64,000 bases of DNA from Desulfobacula sp. (GCA_028280105.1 JANQML010000087.1:1-64000), one strand, 5' to 3'. Positions 28,612 to 38,270 are shown, counted from the first letter of the stretch. Made by a program: numbers and translations. Notes: a model not told the origin generated them from the sequence alone.

Positions 28612-30993
28612 CTATCTTTTTCCGGTAATGATATTCTCTTTTTGTTCCAGTTGTACAATGGAGGGCGTAATAAAAATCAGCAACTCATTTCTATTATCAA
28701 CATTTGTATCTTTTCTGAACAATCTGCCTAAAATGGGGATACCGGATAGAACTGGGGTTCCGATAACCCCTTTATTGTCAGTTGTTTTCACAATCCCTCC
28801 AATAACAACCGTATCATTGTCATTGACCAGAAGCTCGGTTTCGGCTTCATTGGTGGAAAGGCTGGGAACTCCACTTACGATATCATCAATGTCGTTTTTC
28901 GTCAGATACACATTCATGGAAATCCGGTTATCCGGAGTCACATGGGGTGTGACCTCAAGCAATAAATCAATGCTTTTAAATTTTACGGAGGACCCGCCGC
29001 TGTCATCCCTTTCAAGGTAGGCAAACTCAAGTCCCTGCTTGATTTTTGCTTTCTTGTTATCCAGGGTTAATATCCGGGGTGAAGAAACAATTCTGACATC
29101 TCCTTTTACTTCAGAGGCGGCGATCTGGGCATTCAATTGGGTGAGTGAAGAACCGAAGAGCCTGAAAAAGTTGAAGGTTCCGGTATTGGCCGGATTTGAG
29201 GCAGTTATAGGCTGATTCAGTGCGATGGTAAAATCCGTCTCCCCCGCAGTTGGTTCGTTTCTTTCAGACAGGGCCAGGCCGATTCCAAGTTCTTTGGAAA
29301 AATTCTTGGTGACCTCAACCACCTTGGCTTCAATCATGATCTGGGGCGTGACCTTATCGAGCCTGAAAATGATCTCCTTTGCCTGCCCAATCTTTTCTTG
29401 GGTGTCCGTGATGATGATCATATTGGTCCGATTATCCACACTGAGCGTTCCCCTGTCCTTGGTGAGAATTTGGGAGATGTGCGGCTTGATATCCGAGTCT
29501 GCATCGGAATAGTTAATGGGTATATATTCGGTGGTCAGCGGTTCAAGGCTCTTTCTCTGTTCCAAGGATTTTTTCCGAGATTCGATCGCTGCCTGACGCA
29601 ATTTTTCTTCATTATCCAGGCTCTCAAGCGTTGCGATCCGAATGACATTTCCCTCTTTTTTCTGCCCCAGATTATTCATTTTCAACACCAGGTCCAGAAC
29701 CTGGTCCCAGGGAACCGGATTATCGAGGGTTAAGGTTACCTTGCCTTGGACATCGTCATCAATGGCGAAATTCAACCCGCCCACGCTTCGTAAAATCCTG
29801 AACACATTTTTTATATCTGTTTCAAAAAAATCGAGCTTAATTTTTTCACCTGTATAGGTTTTCGGCCTGTCAAATATCTCCCCATCTGGATCCGTTTCTC
29901 TATTATCCGGCAAAACAGGTTCAAACTGCGATCTTGCTTCCATCTGCGGCTGCTGCGCCATAAGATCTTGATCGTTTCCCGTCGAACCGCCTATTTTCTT
30001 TTTGGCTTTGCCAAATACAGGCGGTTCCACCCGGGATGCTTCAAAGTAGAGAGATAAAATGTTTGCATCCTGGACCACACGAAACGGAACCTGATCCCTG
30101 GTATTAATCTCAATTTTCGCATCCTTCTCTTTGCCCGGCATTTGCATCGGCATCAAACTTTCAACTGCAGATTTAAAATAATAGGTCAAAATGGGCCGTT
30201 CATGATGTTTCGGGATAATGGTGTTATACAGGTTTAAATAGAGCTTTTGATCTTCTCCCTGAATAATGTCGTATCTTACCGGATGGGTGGTCTTAACGAT
30301 AATATCCGATGTTCCGTCTTCCATGGTATTGAATTCGATATCCGTCATCCGTGCCGTTTTGTCAGAAAAATCCATTGGCTTTTCTTCTTTGGGTTCGGCA
30401 ACCAAATTCAAGGGTGCCGGATCTGTTTCTATTTTTTGGGATACCAGTGCAACCGGTTTCTCACCGGTTGCTTTCATTGCCGGCACGTTCGTGCCGGACA
30501 ACTTTACGGTCAGTGACTCCGCTTCTTCGAGCATCTCATAGTTGAGGTCCTCATTGAGTAGTATCTCCACTTTGGCGGTTGTCTGTTCAACGTCGGCATA
30601 GGCAACGACAATATCTGTAACGTTTTCCGAGTCGATCAACGGGACCTGTAAGCCGTCCTCTATTCTAGTATTGGGCAGGTAAACGGCAATGCCAAAGGGA
30701 AAGGACTGCTTGATTGAGGTATAAACCAGTTTTTGATTACCCCGGATCTCTATATCAACGGATTGGGCAGACTGTTGCACATGGAGGGAGGATATGTGTC
30801 GCAGAACGTTGTTTACCGGTTCAGAACCGGTTTTAATCCGTTCTTTTTCCAGCCCGATCCGTTCCTCGTTTGCAGCTTCGGCTTTAACCGGTTCCGGCTG
30901 CCGGGCCATACACCCGGAAATAATAAAAAGAGCCAGACAGATCAGACCGTACCCGGCAAGGCGTCTTATTTTTTTTGACTGAAAAACAGGCAT
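28612..30993 (-). CDS. pilQ: Type IV pilus secretin PilQ
   Basis: This outer-membrane secretin of about 793 residues forms the pilus exit pore. It begins with a lipoprotein-like signal (lipobox ISGC). Two AMIN-type segments follow, then a proline-rich linker, secretin N-domains (starting around KIKLDFFETDIKNVFRIL) and the C-terminal secretin barrel with VVIGGIVK and GIPILGRLFR. The start at 30993 has GGGGAG just upstream and lies 1 nt after pilP. An ATG at 31005 is the alternative. It is last in the pilMNOPQ operon. Confidence 0.94.
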   Translation of the reverse strand: MPVFQSKKIRRLAGYGLICLALFIISGCMARQPEPVKAEAANEERIGLEKERIKTGSEPVNNVLRHISSLHVQQSAQSVDIEIRGNQKLVYTSIKQSFPFGIAVYLPNTRIEDGLQVPLIDSENVTDIVVAYADVEQTTAKVEILLNEDLNYEMLEEAESLTVKLSGTNVPAMKATGEKPVALVSQKIETDPAPLNLVAEPKEEKPMDFSDKTARMTDIEFNTMEDGTSDIIVKTTHPVRYDIIQGEDQKLYLNLYNTIIPKHHERPILTYYFKSAVESLMPMQMPGKEKDAKIEINTRDQVPFRVVQDANILSLYFEASRVEPPVFGKAKKKIGGSTGNDQDLMAQQPQMEARSQFEPVLPDNRETDPDGEIFDRPKTYTGEKIKLDFFETDIKNVFRILRSVGGLNFAIDDDVQGKVTLTLDNPVPWDQVLDLVLKMNNLGQKKEGNVIRIATLESLDNEEKLRQAAIESRKKSLEQRKSLEPLTTEYIPINYSDADSDIKPHISQILTKDRGTLSVDNRTNMIIITDTQEKIGQAKEIIFRLDKVTPQIMIEAKVVEVTKNFSKELGIGLALSERNEPTAGETDFTIALNQPITASNPANTGTFNFFRLFGSSLTQLNAQIAASEVKGDVRIVSSPRILTLDNKKAKIKQGLEFAYLERDDSGGSSVKFKSIDLLLEVTPHVTPDNRISMNVYLTKNDIDDIVSGVPSLSTNEAETELLVNDNDTVVIGGIVKTTDNKGVIGTPVLSGIPILGRLFRKDTNVDNRNELLIFITPSIVQLEQKENIITGKR

Positions 30994-30994
30994 A

Positions 30995-31657
30995 TTACTC
31001 CCCATCGCTTAATTTATGTAATTTTATTTCGTGAATCTGCTCTTTGAGCTGCCCTTTGTAATCCCTGACCGGTTCTTTAACCACAATGCTTGCATCTTTT
31101 ATTTCAGATACGCGTCCTTGTCTTTTACCGATATATGTTCCGATTTTAACCTCATATCCTTTTCCGCTGGCTTCTTCGACCATGGCAATGGACCGGTCTT
31201 TCATCTGCAATACCGCCACCAGGCGAATCTGACTTAAATCGATTTTCTCCAAAGGCGTCAGGATTCGTTTGGGCCCGGTATCCTCAGCAACAGGTGTTTC
31301 TTCAACCGTTTCCTGAATTAATGGTATAAACGGATCAATCTTTCCCCTGGCGTCGTAGTGACTTAGCTCGGTTTCTTGGTTTAAATCAACCGGCACCAGG
31401 GTTTCAGGGTTCTTTTCAGGCTCTTTCATGACCGGTTTATTTTCATCGGAATCCATCTCTTTCTTGTCCGAAACGGCCAATGGTTGTGTGTTTTCTATCG
31501 CTGCAGGGGCCGGCGGCAGGATCTTTTTTTGAACCGCGGAGGGTTGCGGTTTTTTAGAAACAGGTGCAGAAGAGTCGTCACATCCCAACAGACTAAAAAT
31601 AAAAATCATTAAAATAACGGATATTTTTAATCCGGCAGCATTCATTGCGTTTGACAT
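30995..31657 (-). CDS. pilP: Type IV pilus inner-membrane lipoprotein PilP
   Basis: This 220-residue lipoprotein (lipobox LLGC, cysteine near residue 26) has a long disordered proline/lysine-rich linker. The C-terminal PilP beta domain runs from about residue 108, with DPFIPL, LEKIDLSQIRLVAVLQ, GYEVKIGTYIGKRQGRV and the closing VKEPVRDYKGQ segment. It links the PilN-PilO platform to PilQ across the periplasm. It lies 2 bp after pilO. Confidence 0.92.
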   Translation of the reverse strand: MSNAMNAAGLKISVILMIFIFSLLGCDDSSAPVSKKPQPSAVQKKILPPAPAAIENTQPLAVSDKKEMDSDENKPVMKEPEKNPETLVPVDLNQETELSHYDARGKIDPFIPLIQETVEETPVAEDTGPKRILTPLEKIDLSQIRLVAVLQMKDRSIAMVEEASGKGYEVKIGTYIGKRQGRVSEIKDASIVVKEPVRDYKGQLKEQIHEIKLHKLSDGE

Positions 31658-31659
31658 CC

Positions 31660-32307
31660 CTATCTTTTCTTTCGCCTTTTCGTTTCAGGCTCTTCTTTTT
31701 GCTCAACAAACATATATGTGACGGCTTTACAGCTCAGTTCAACAATATTGCCCTCTTTTTTGGATTTGACGTCAACATCGTTGATATTCACAATCCGGTT
31801 CAACCGGACAACCTGGTAAAAGAAATCAGTGATTTGGTGATATCGTCCCTCCAGTTTTATGGCGATCGGAATTTCTTTATAAAACGGCTGACTGATTTCA
31901 GAGGCTGGTTTGAAAAGGAGAAAGTCCAGCCCTGCATCACTGCCTGCCCTGGAAATTCCCGTTAATAAAGAGGGAAGTTCCCTTTTATCCGGCAAGGCTT
32001 TCATGGCAATATTAAATTCCTCCTGTTTTGCCGCCATTTTCTGTTCCATTTCCAACAATACGGCTGCTTCACGCTTAAATTTTGCCAATTTTGTTTTTTG
32101 CCGGGTATATGTTGATTTCGCGTTTTTCAATTCTTTGTTTTTAGGTGTATAGATAAAATAATAATAGACACCGCCTATAAGGGCAAAGGTAATCAGACAG
32201 GTCAACAGCCTTTGGACTTTAGTCAATTCCCCGATTTTTTCAAAAACTGGCTTCAGTTTCTCTTTTACCGGCCCGAGTAGATCTTTTTTCTCGCTTTTAC
32301 TGCTCAT
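31660..32307 (-). CDS. pilO: Type IV pilus alignment protein PilO
   Basis: This 215-residue inner-membrane protein has one helix near residues 34-54. A periplasmic coiled coil (about 58-110) and a ferredoxin-like fold (about 115-210) follow. The segment LPDKRELPSLLTGISRAGSDAGLDFL is typical of PilO. It heterodimerises with PilN. It overlaps pilN by 4 bp. Confidence 0.92.
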   Translation of the reverse strand: MSSKSEKKDLLGPVKEKLKPVFEKIGELTKVQRLLTCLITFALIGGVYYYFIYTPKNKELKNAKSTYTRQKTKLAKFKREAAVLLEMEQKMAAKQEEFNIAMKALPDKRELPSLLTGISRAGSDAGLDFLLFKPASEISQPFYKEIPIAIKLEGRYHQITDFFYQVVRLNRIVNINDVDVKSKKEGNIVELSCKAVTYMFVEQKEEPETKRRKKR

Positions 32308-32891
32308 TTTTTACCTTTTGCCACAGCGTCTGTATTCTCCTTTTTAGGCTGTGCCTTTTGACAGAGGAGTTCAAAGGACTTGAGCATCAAATCATTGTTA
32401 AATTTCTTCATTTGGGCTGTTTTTAAATCCACCTTGCTGAAAAGAGAAGATCGTTCCAGGTTTTTCATGAAATCGGCAATGGTCGGATTATCAAAGGCAA
32501 TGCCTTTGATTGAAACCGAAATGGCTGTGGTTTTAATCTGTTCCAGCCACATCCTTTCGGGAACAATCAATTCCGTCATCATATCAAACAATATCAATTG
32601 CTTGTCACGTTGTGCCTCCAGGGAATATACAACATCAAGTTTTTCATCCAGCCGTTTCAAATCCGCCTTTATTTTCTGGACCCGGGCGGCTTTTTCCTGA
32701 AATTTGGCTATCTGGCTATTCACTTGCTGGGTTTGCGCCGTTACAGCCTGAATCTGTTTGGTAATCAATTGAGTATAATAAAACAGGGCAGCCAGAGTCA
32801 GCAGTATCAATAATAAAAAGATCGACACCTGGCGTCGGATATTTTCCTTTTTTCTTGCTACTCTAAAGGGTAGTAGATTAATCCGTATCAT
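32304..32891 (-). CDS. pilN: Type IV pilus assembly protein PilN
   Basis: This 195-residue protein starts with the conserved cytoplasmic motif INLLPFR, which binds PilM. It then has a membrane helix (about 22-42), a coiled coil (45-105) and a periplasmic domain with the pattern VPERMWLEQIKT. It overlaps pilM and pilO by 4 bp each. Confidence 0.93.
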   Translation of the reverse strand: MIRINLLPFRVARKKENIRRQVSIFLLLILLTLAALFYYTQLITKQIQAVTAQTQQVNSQIAKFQEKAARVQKIKADLKRLDEKLDVVYSLEAQRDKQLILFDMMTELIVPERMWLEQIKTTAISVSIKGIAFDNPTIADFMKNLERSSLFSKVDLKTAQMKKFNNDLMLKSFELLCQKAQPKKENTDAVAKGKK

Positions 32892-33946
32892 TTATCATCT
32901 ATTCTTCTTAATGCCAGTCCAATGGCAATGGGAGCCAATGGCCCTGCTTTGGTTATAAAGGATTCCGGGAATTTTTTTTCATTTATGATTAATCCTTCAA
33001 ACGGGTTTATGATCGAAATATCCGCTTCCAGCTCTGATAGCAACGCCTCTTTAAACCCCTCAATGAATACACCGCCTCCGCTTAAAATAATTTTTTCAAC
33101 CCGTTCGTCATTGGCACCTGACTGAAATGTATTAACGGCCTCACAAATCTCAGAACACCAGGATTGAGACACCTTTATACAGATTCTCTCAAAATCATCT
33201 TCATTGACTATTCCATCGGCATCTCCGTTCATTACTGCCATGGCGTCTTCAATGCCGACATCCAATTGCTCATTTATCTCTTCCAGTATCTGGTAGGTTC
33301 CTGAAACCGTATCCCGCATCATTAAAGAAGCATTGGCCTTCAAGATATTAAGAGAGGTTTTTGAAGCCCCCACATCAATGAGGAGTGTTATCTTCTCCTT
33401 GCTGCCATAGGGCAAAATTTCATGGGCATTCTGCAATGCAAAGGTATCCACATCGATTATTCTAGGATTTAACCCGGCCAAGTGGATGAGTTCGATATAT
33501 TCCGCCACCAGATCTTTTTTAACCGCCACCAGCAGCACGTTGATTTGGTCAGGAGAGAATTCGCTTTCTCCTAATATTTGATAGTCAATATTCACATCAT
33601 CGATATCATAGGGGATGTACTGCTCGGCTTCTGAAAAGATCGTATCGTGGAGTTCTTTATCCGGTCTTTTGGCGGTATTGATTGTCTTAATGACCACCGA
33701 ATGGCCACCGGTGGATATGGCGACATTTTTTTCTCTGATTTTATGGGATTTAAACAATGTTTTTATATCATTGGCCACGCTTCCCATATCTGCAATCCGA
33801 CCTTCGACGATGCTCCCGGGCGCGATGCGGCTCATCCCGAATTTATTGAGAAGATATCCCTTTTTACTCGGCTTTAACTCTGCAACTTTTATAATTGAAG
33901 AACCAATATCAAGGCCGACAAGATGATCTTTTTTTCCAAACACCAT
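32888..33946 (-). CDS. pilM: Type IV pilus actin-like ATPase PilM
   Basis: This 352-residue actin-fold cytoplasmic protein has the nucleotide loops LVGLDIGSSIIKVAEL near the start and LLIDVGASKTSLNIL mid-way, and ILSGGGVFIEGFKEAL near the C-terminus. It binds the N-terminal tail of PilN and signals between cytoplasmic motors and the periplasmic platform. It is first in the operon and divergent from the sensor kinase gene at 34137. Confidence 0.94.
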   Translation of the reverse strand: MVFGKKDHLVGLDIGSSIIKVAELKPSKKGYLLNKFGMSRIAPGSIVEGRIADMGSVANDIKTLFKSHKIREKNVAISTGGHSVVIKTINTAKRPDKELHDTIFSEAEQYIPYDIDDVNIDYQILGESEFSPDQINVLLVAVKKDLVAEYIELIHLAGLNPRIIDVDTFALQNAHEILPYGSKEKITLLIDVGASKTSLNILKANASLMMRDTVSGTYQILEEINEQLDVGIEDAMAVMNGDADGIVNEDDFERICIKVSQSWCSEICEAVNTFQSGANDERVEKIILSGGGVFIEGFKEALLSELEADISIINPFEGLIINEKKFPESFITKAGPLAPIAIGLALRRIDDK

Positions 33947-34027
33947 AAACTGTCACATTAAGTTGGTTAACCCCGTTACCGTTTCGGGACAAACAGGAAT
34001 CAATCTTTTATATTGATATGTAGCACC

Positions 34028-34056
34028 AATATGTCTATACTCACTTGTAAAGTCAA
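34028..34056 (-). promoter_or_regulatory. Possible promoter of pilMNOPQ
   Basis: On the minus strand TTGACT (34056-34051) is followed after 17 bp by CATATT (34033-34028). The -10 box is weak. Its position, about 80 bp before pilM, is reasonable. Confidence 0.35.
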
Positions 34057-34136
34057 GGGATTTCAAGTCTTAGATACATTAATAGCAAAAATAAAAAGGG
34101 CTTGTCAAACCCAAAAACATGTTAATTATGAAATAA

Positions 34137-35552
34137 ATGCCACAAAAAATAAATAAATCTCAAACCGGTAAACCGTTCCGTCTTGTCAAGTTTTTCACCT
34201 TTTCATCACTGGTCATCATGTTTACGGCAACCCTTGTCATTGCAGCTTTAAATGCACACTGGGTCCGAAACCTTTTACTTGAAAAGAGCAAGGAATACGA
34301 CACCTTACTTGTAGAAAATTTAAATCATCAAATCTTTTCACGGTTTCTGCTGCCTGCCATCATTAAATACGGCGAGGTTCGCCTCAAGGAAAAAGAGCAG
34401 TTTCAGCTCATGGACAATGTGGTCCGGTCCACACTTCACAGTTTCAACGTTGAAAAGGTGACCATATACAATCATGAAAATATTATTTCATACAGTTTTG
34501 ACACCAGTCTTATCGGGCAAAACAATGCCGGTGGCGTTCACTATGAAAAAGCCATGAAACAGCAGCCCACCTCCCGGCTGATTCAAAATGGCAGCTTTTT
34601 GGAACTCTTATTCTGGTATCCTGAAGAAACGAAAATCGTCACATTTTCTCCATTAAAAACTTCGCAGCAGATGTTGGTTGGGGCCCGGCCAAGGGTATTG
34701 GGCGTTGTTGAAATCATTCGTGATGTGTCAGACGATTATAAACAGGTTTTAAAACTTCAAGGACTGATTGTCGGATCTTGTTTTATTGTTATGGGGATTT
34801 TATTTGTCGTCCTGCGATTTGTGGTCAAGCATGGTGAAAAAATTATTGAAAAAAGAGCTGACGAACGGTTGCGGCTTGAAGAGAAACTGCGTCAGGCAGA
34901 GCACTTATCCGCAATTGGAGAGATGACTGCCGGTGTTTCACACGAAATCAGAAATCCGCTGGGTATCATTAAAAGCAGTGCCCAGCTGCTTAAAAACAAG
35001 ATGAAAAAGCTTGATGCAAACACCAAAATTCCGGATATCATTGTTGAAGAGTCTGGGCGTCTTGATCACATCATTACCGACTTTCTCGATTTTGCCCGGC
35101 CCAAAGCACCTGATCTTCGCCCCTGTCATGTTAATGAAATCGTTGAAAAAAGTATTCTATTCCTCACCCCTCAGTTCGAAGAGAACAATATTGCCATACA
35201 AAAGGAAATAGACAACCGGCTGCCCCAAGTATTGGCGGATTCGTCCATGCTCTATCAGGCGTTTTTAAATATACTTATCAACGCCTGCCAATCTCTGTAC
35301 AATGACGGCAGCATCATCATTCGGACCGCATATAAAGACGGAAAGATACGGATCAATTTTATTGATGACGGACCGGGCATACCGGACGAAGTGATTAAAA
35401 AGATATGGACCCCTTTCTTTACCACCAAAGATACAGGAACCGGCCTTGGACTTGGAATTGTAAAAAATATGATTGAAGCGCATACCGGGAGCATATCGAT
35501 CGGTAATAATGAACCGGTCGGAGCCAATGTTGAAATCCTTCTGCCGGTATAG
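34137..35552 (+). CDS. PilS/NtrB-type sensor histidine kinase
   Basis: This 471-residue membrane kinase has two helices (residues 19-41 and 209-230) flanking a periplasmic sensor domain of about 165 residues. A short linker leads to a kinase core with phospho-acceptor His269 (GVSHEIRNPLGI), the N-box NILINACQSL and G-boxes DDGPGIP and GTGLGLGIV. No clear ribosome site precedes the ATG. Its position beside pilM, and the sigma-54 regulator that follows, suggest a PilS-like role. It lacks the six-helix N-terminus of classical PilS, so it may sense something else. Confidence 0.85.
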   Translation: MPQKINKSQTGKPFRLVKFFTFSSLVIMFTATLVIAALNAHWVRNLLLEKSKEYDTLLVENLNHQIFSRFLLPAIIKYGEVRLKEKEQFQLMDNVVRSTLHSFNVEKVTIYNHENIISYSFDTSLIGQNNAGGVHYEKAMKQQPTSRLIQNGSFLELLFWYPEETKIVTFSPLKTSQQMLVGARPRVLGVVEIIRDVSDDYKQVLKLQGLIVGSCFIVMGILFVVLRFVVKHGEKIIEKRADERLRLEEKLRQAEHLSAIGEMTAGVSHEIRNPLGIIKSSAQLLKNKMKKLDANTKIPDIIVEESGRLDHIITDFLDFARPKAPDLRPCHVNEIVEKSILFLTPQFEENNIAIQKEIDNRLPQVLADSSMLYQAFLNILINACQSLYNDGSIIIRTAYKDGKIRINFIDDGPGIPDEVIKKIWTPFFTTKDTGTGLGLGIVKNMIEAHTGSISIGNNEPVGANVEILLPV

Positions 35553-35564
35553 GAGACGGTGCTT

Positions 35565-36935
35565 ATGGAAAATATCCTGATTGTTGATGATGAAAAAAAC
35601 TATCCCATGGTTATCGGCGAACTTCTCCAGGAGGAAGGTTATACCACATGCACCGCCTCAAACGGTATGGAAGCCTTGGACATCTTATCCCATGAATTTG
35701 TGGACCTTGTTCTTACAGATGTAAAGATGCCGGGTATGGACGGCATCCTTTTGCTGGAAAAAATAAAAGCCGTCAACCCGGATATTCCGGTCATCGTCAT
35801 GACCGCATACGGCAGTGTTGAAAAAGCAGTGGAAGCTATGCACAAAGGTGCCTATACGTTTATCCTCAAACCCTTTGAAAACCAGACCCTGATTGCTCAC
35901 ATTGCCAAAGCCATCTCTGTTTACCGGATTGTTCAGGAAAATAAAATACTGAGAGAAGAGATACGGACCCGGTATAATTTTGATAACATCATCGGTAAGA
36001 GCAAACCCATGCAGGAAGTCTATGGCATCATCAAAAAAGTGGCGCCGTCCAGCGCCTCTATCCTGATTGAAGGTGAAAGCGGAACCGGTAAGGAATTGGT
36101 TGCAAAGTCCATCCATTACAACAGCACAAGAAAAGACAATGCCCTAATCGCCGTTAACTGTTCGGCATTTGCCGAAACACTTCTGGAAAGTGAGCTTTTC
36201 GGTCATGAAAAAGGGGCATTCACCGGAGCTGCGACCATGAAAAAAGGCCGGTTTGAACTGGCCCACAAAGGCAGTCTCTTTTTAGATGAAATAGGCGAAC
36301 TCCCCCTGGCACTTCAGGTTAAACTCTTAAGAGTGCTCCAGGAAAAGACCGTTGAACGAGTTGGGGGAACTGATTCCATACCGGTTGACTTCAGGCTCAT
36401 CGCTGCAACCAATAAAGACCTGGAGCATGAAATCCGCCAGGGAAACTTCAGGGAAGACCTCTATTACCGCCTCAATGTTGTCAAGGCCGTCATTCCGCCT
36501 TTAAGGAAAAGACCGCAGGATATCCCCCTGCTGATCAACCATTTTATTGATAAGTATACCCCTGATTCGGCACGACCGGATAAAAGATGTGAAATAGACC
36601 CCCATGCGGTCCAGTTGCTTTGCGAATATCCCTGGCATGGCAATGTCAGAGAATTGGAAAACATGATCGAAAGGTCTATGATACTCTGTTCCGACAATAT
36701 CATCACCGTATCCGATCTTCCGCAGCAAGTACGTCAAAACAAAGATAATACGGTCAATTTAGAGGGAATACCAGAGGGGGCCGGCCTTGTTGAAACGCTT
36801 GCCGCTGTTGAAAAAAAAATGATCCAGCAGGCAATGAAAAGATCCGGGAACGTTCAGACAAAAGCCGCAGAATTACTGGGTATTGGAAAAAGCGGTCTTA
36901 ATCAGAAACTAAAAAAGTTTAATATCGACAAGTAA
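35565..36935 (+). CDS. PilR/NtrC-type sigma-54 response regulator
   Basis: This 456-residue activator has a receiver domain (phospho-acceptor Asp52), an AAA+ domain with Walker A GESGTGKE, an intact GAFTGA loop and GELP, and a Fis-type helix-turn-helix at the C-terminus. An in-frame GTG at 35559 exists, but the ATG at 35565 is correctly spaced from aggag and is preferred. It follows its kinase by 12 bp. A sigma-54 promoter at 37411-37426 with paired upstream palindromes lies just downstream and is a natural target. Confidence 0.9.
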   Translation: MENILIVDDEKNYPMVIGELLQEEGYTTCTASNGMEALDILSHEFVDLVLTDVKMPGMDGILLLEKIKAVNPDIPVIVMTAYGSVEKAVEAMHKGAYTFILKPFENQTLIAHIAKAISVYRIVQENKILREEIRTRYNFDNIIGKSKPMQEVYGIIKKVAPSSASILIEGESGTGKELVAKSIHYNSTRKDNALIAVNCSAFAETLLESELFGHEKGAFTGAATMKKGRFELAHKGSLFLDEIGELPLALQVKLLRVLQEKTVERVGGTDSIPVDFRLIAATNKDLEHEIRQGNFREDLYYRLNVVKAVIPPLRKRPQDIPLLINHFIDKYTPDSARPDKRCEIDPHAVQLLCEYPWHGNVRELENMIERSMILCSDNIITVSDLPQQVRQNKDNTVNLEGIPEGAGLVETLAAVEKKMIQQAMKRSGNVQTKAAELLGIGKSGLNQKLKKFNIDK

Positions 36936-37176
36936 GGCAAATTCCGGATCTACGGCTTGGCCGATTCAATTTTCAACTGATGAGTATCCGTTCGAAATCA
37001 AGGCTGTTTCCATACTTTTTGGCAACCAATTTTCACCGATGATGTTATTACACACTTAAATGTGACGGTTAATTTTATTTAACAGGCCTTCTTTTTTAAA
37101 ACAAAAAAACAAGTTACAATCAATGTTTCCGATTTCCCTCAAAAATCAATGCGCCATCAATCCTTTTTGCAAAAGA

Positions 37177-37192
37177 GTTTAAAATCTTAAAC
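37177..37192. promoter_or_regulatory. Palindrome 1, candidate activator site
   Basis: GTTTA, six bases, TAAAC: a perfect 5-6-5 inverted repeat. It has the same arm and spacer lengths as the palindrome at 37268-37283, with centres 91 bp apart. It lies about 250 bp upstream of the predicted sigma-54 start, within the range of enhancer-type sites. Confidence 0.4.
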
Positions 37193-37267
37193 GCTATCTA
37201 CAAGTTCATTTTCTGCCTATATAATTAAACAGTTACTCCAATTTCAATCCAGATCAATGCCCAAGGC

Positions 37268-37283
37268 GTTCAAAATAATGAAC
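37268..37283. promoter_or_regulatory. Palindrome 2, candidate activator site
   Basis: GTTCA, six bases, TGAAC: a perfect 5-6-5 inverted repeat about 160 bp upstream of the predicted sigma-54 start. This is the usual distance for NtrC-family activators. It differs from palindrome 1 at one position per arm. Confidence 0.45.
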
Positions 37284-37410
37284 ATTCACGGATCCGGATC
37301 GAATATCTGTCGGCTGTGACTATTTGTTCTTAATTTTAATGAGATATAAAATCGATATCAAATTCAGCATATTATAAGATTAAAAAAATTTTCTGTAAAA
37401 AAGAAGGGTT

Positions 37411-37426
37411 CGGCAGGAATTTTGCA
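37411..37426 (+). promoter_or_regulatory. Sigma-54 (RpoN) promoter
   Basis: cGGCAGG, four bases, TTGCA. The invariant GG (37412-37413) and GC (37424-37425) are separated by exactly 10 bp, and TTGCA is a perfect -12 element. The consensus is TGGCACG-N4-TTGCA. Transcription should begin near 37437 on the plus strand. No plus-strand gene follows before the terminator at 37494-37534. Confidence 0.6.
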
Positions 37427-37436
37427 TTTACTTTTA

Positions 37437-37536
37437 GATAAGATAATAAATCACTAACGAAATGTTGGTTATTTCATCTTTTTTTCCTTTTCTAAAAAAG
37501 GCTGCCTGCGAAAAATCGCTTGGCAGCCTTTTTTAG
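37437..37536 (+). ncRNA. Candidate sigma-54-dependent small RNA
   Basis: A transcript from the sigma-54 promoter would run about 100 nt and end at a strong intrinsic terminator. It would contain a small GAAAT/ATTTC hairpin (37459-37475), a U-rich single-stranded tract and the GGCTGCC terminator stem, which resembles Hfq-binding small RNAs. A kinase, a sigma-54 activator and then a small RNA repeats the gene order of cbrA-cbrB-crcZ in Pseudomonas, without sequence similarity being claimed. A 24-codon frame (37462-37536) exists but lacks a ribosome site and overlaps the terminator. Confidence 0.4.
37494..37534. terminator. Bidirectional intrinsic terminator
   Basis: AAAAAAGGCTGCC (37494-37506) pairs with GGCAGCCTTTTTT (37522-37534). 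It has a T-run on each strand, so it can end the minus-strand? transcript of no upstream gene only in passing, but suits both the TPR gene ending at 37544 and a plus-strand RNA from 37437. Confidence 0.85.
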
Positions 37537-37543
37537 TTTCAAC

Positions 37544-38233
37544 CTATCTGATCATATCGATTTGACCTTTAGCGATTGGCAGGTAAATGGAATTCTGGTG
37601 ATCAGAAACTATTGTTTCATACATTTTCTTACTCTCGGCGATATTGCCGGAGTTTTTAGAGATCATGGCAAGGGCAAACCCGGCCTCATCCTTTAGAAGA
37701 TTGGTTTCTGATTCTTTAATTTGCTGAAAATACTGTGCAGCCCCGCCAAAATCCTTCTTGGAAAGACTGACATGCCCTAATGAGGCCAGGATGAAATTTG
37801 TCATCAGGGCCTGGCCTTGGAAAATTGCCAGGGCTTCCTTATAATGGATAAGGCTTTCATCAAATTTCGAAGCGTCATAAGATATTTTAGCGAATTTCAA
37901 CCGGGCCTGTTTTCCGGCGTGGGTATTGGAATACTCTTTAAAAACGGTCTCAAATGTATCTTTTACTTCAAGATATCCTTTATAAGGATCTTCAAATCCA
38001 GCATATTTGGCCATTGCCCGGCTGACCTTCAGTGCAGCGGTATCTTCAGATTTCTGGATACTGAGCATTACAGCTGAAAATACTATGATTACAAGCAAAA
38101 CAACACCGAGTCCCATGAAAAAAAGATTTCTTTGCTCTTTGAGGACAACCATGCCCTTAATTAAATTTTCCTGAAAAAAGTCTAGTTTTTCCAGTTCTTT
38201 TTTCCGTTCATTTGAAACCTTCTGATCCGCCAT
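37544..38233 (-). CDS. Membrane-anchored TPR protein (YfgM-like)
   Basis: This 229-residue protein has a cytoplasmic charged N-terminus, one membrane helix (about residues 36-60) and a periplasmic part rich in tetratricopeptide-type helices (about 70-225). The single-helix-plus-TPR layout resembles YfgM, an ancillary protein of the Sec translocon and periplasmic chaperone network. That identity is a guess from architecture. It ends just before a strong terminator and follows the SH3 gene by 37 bp. Confidence 0.7.
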   Translation of the reverse strand: MADQKVSNERKKELEKLDFFQENLIKGMVVLKEQRNLFFMGLGVVLLVIIVFSAVMLSIQKSEDTAALKVSRAMAKYAGFEDPYKGYLEVKDTFETVFKEYSNTHAGKQARLKFAKISYDASKFDESLIHYKEALAIFQGQALMTNFILASLGHVSLSKKDFGGAAQYFQQIKESETNLLKDEAGFALAMISKNSGNIAESKKMYETIVSDHQNSIYLPIAKGQIDMIR

Positions 38234-38270
38234 TATCGTTTTTCCACCTCTAAATTTAAAAAAGTTAACA

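Noticed and set aside
37462-37536. 24-codon reading frame inside the candidate small RNA
   Set aside because: There is no ribosome site before its ATG and its second half is the terminator stem. A peptide cannot be excluded but is not supported.
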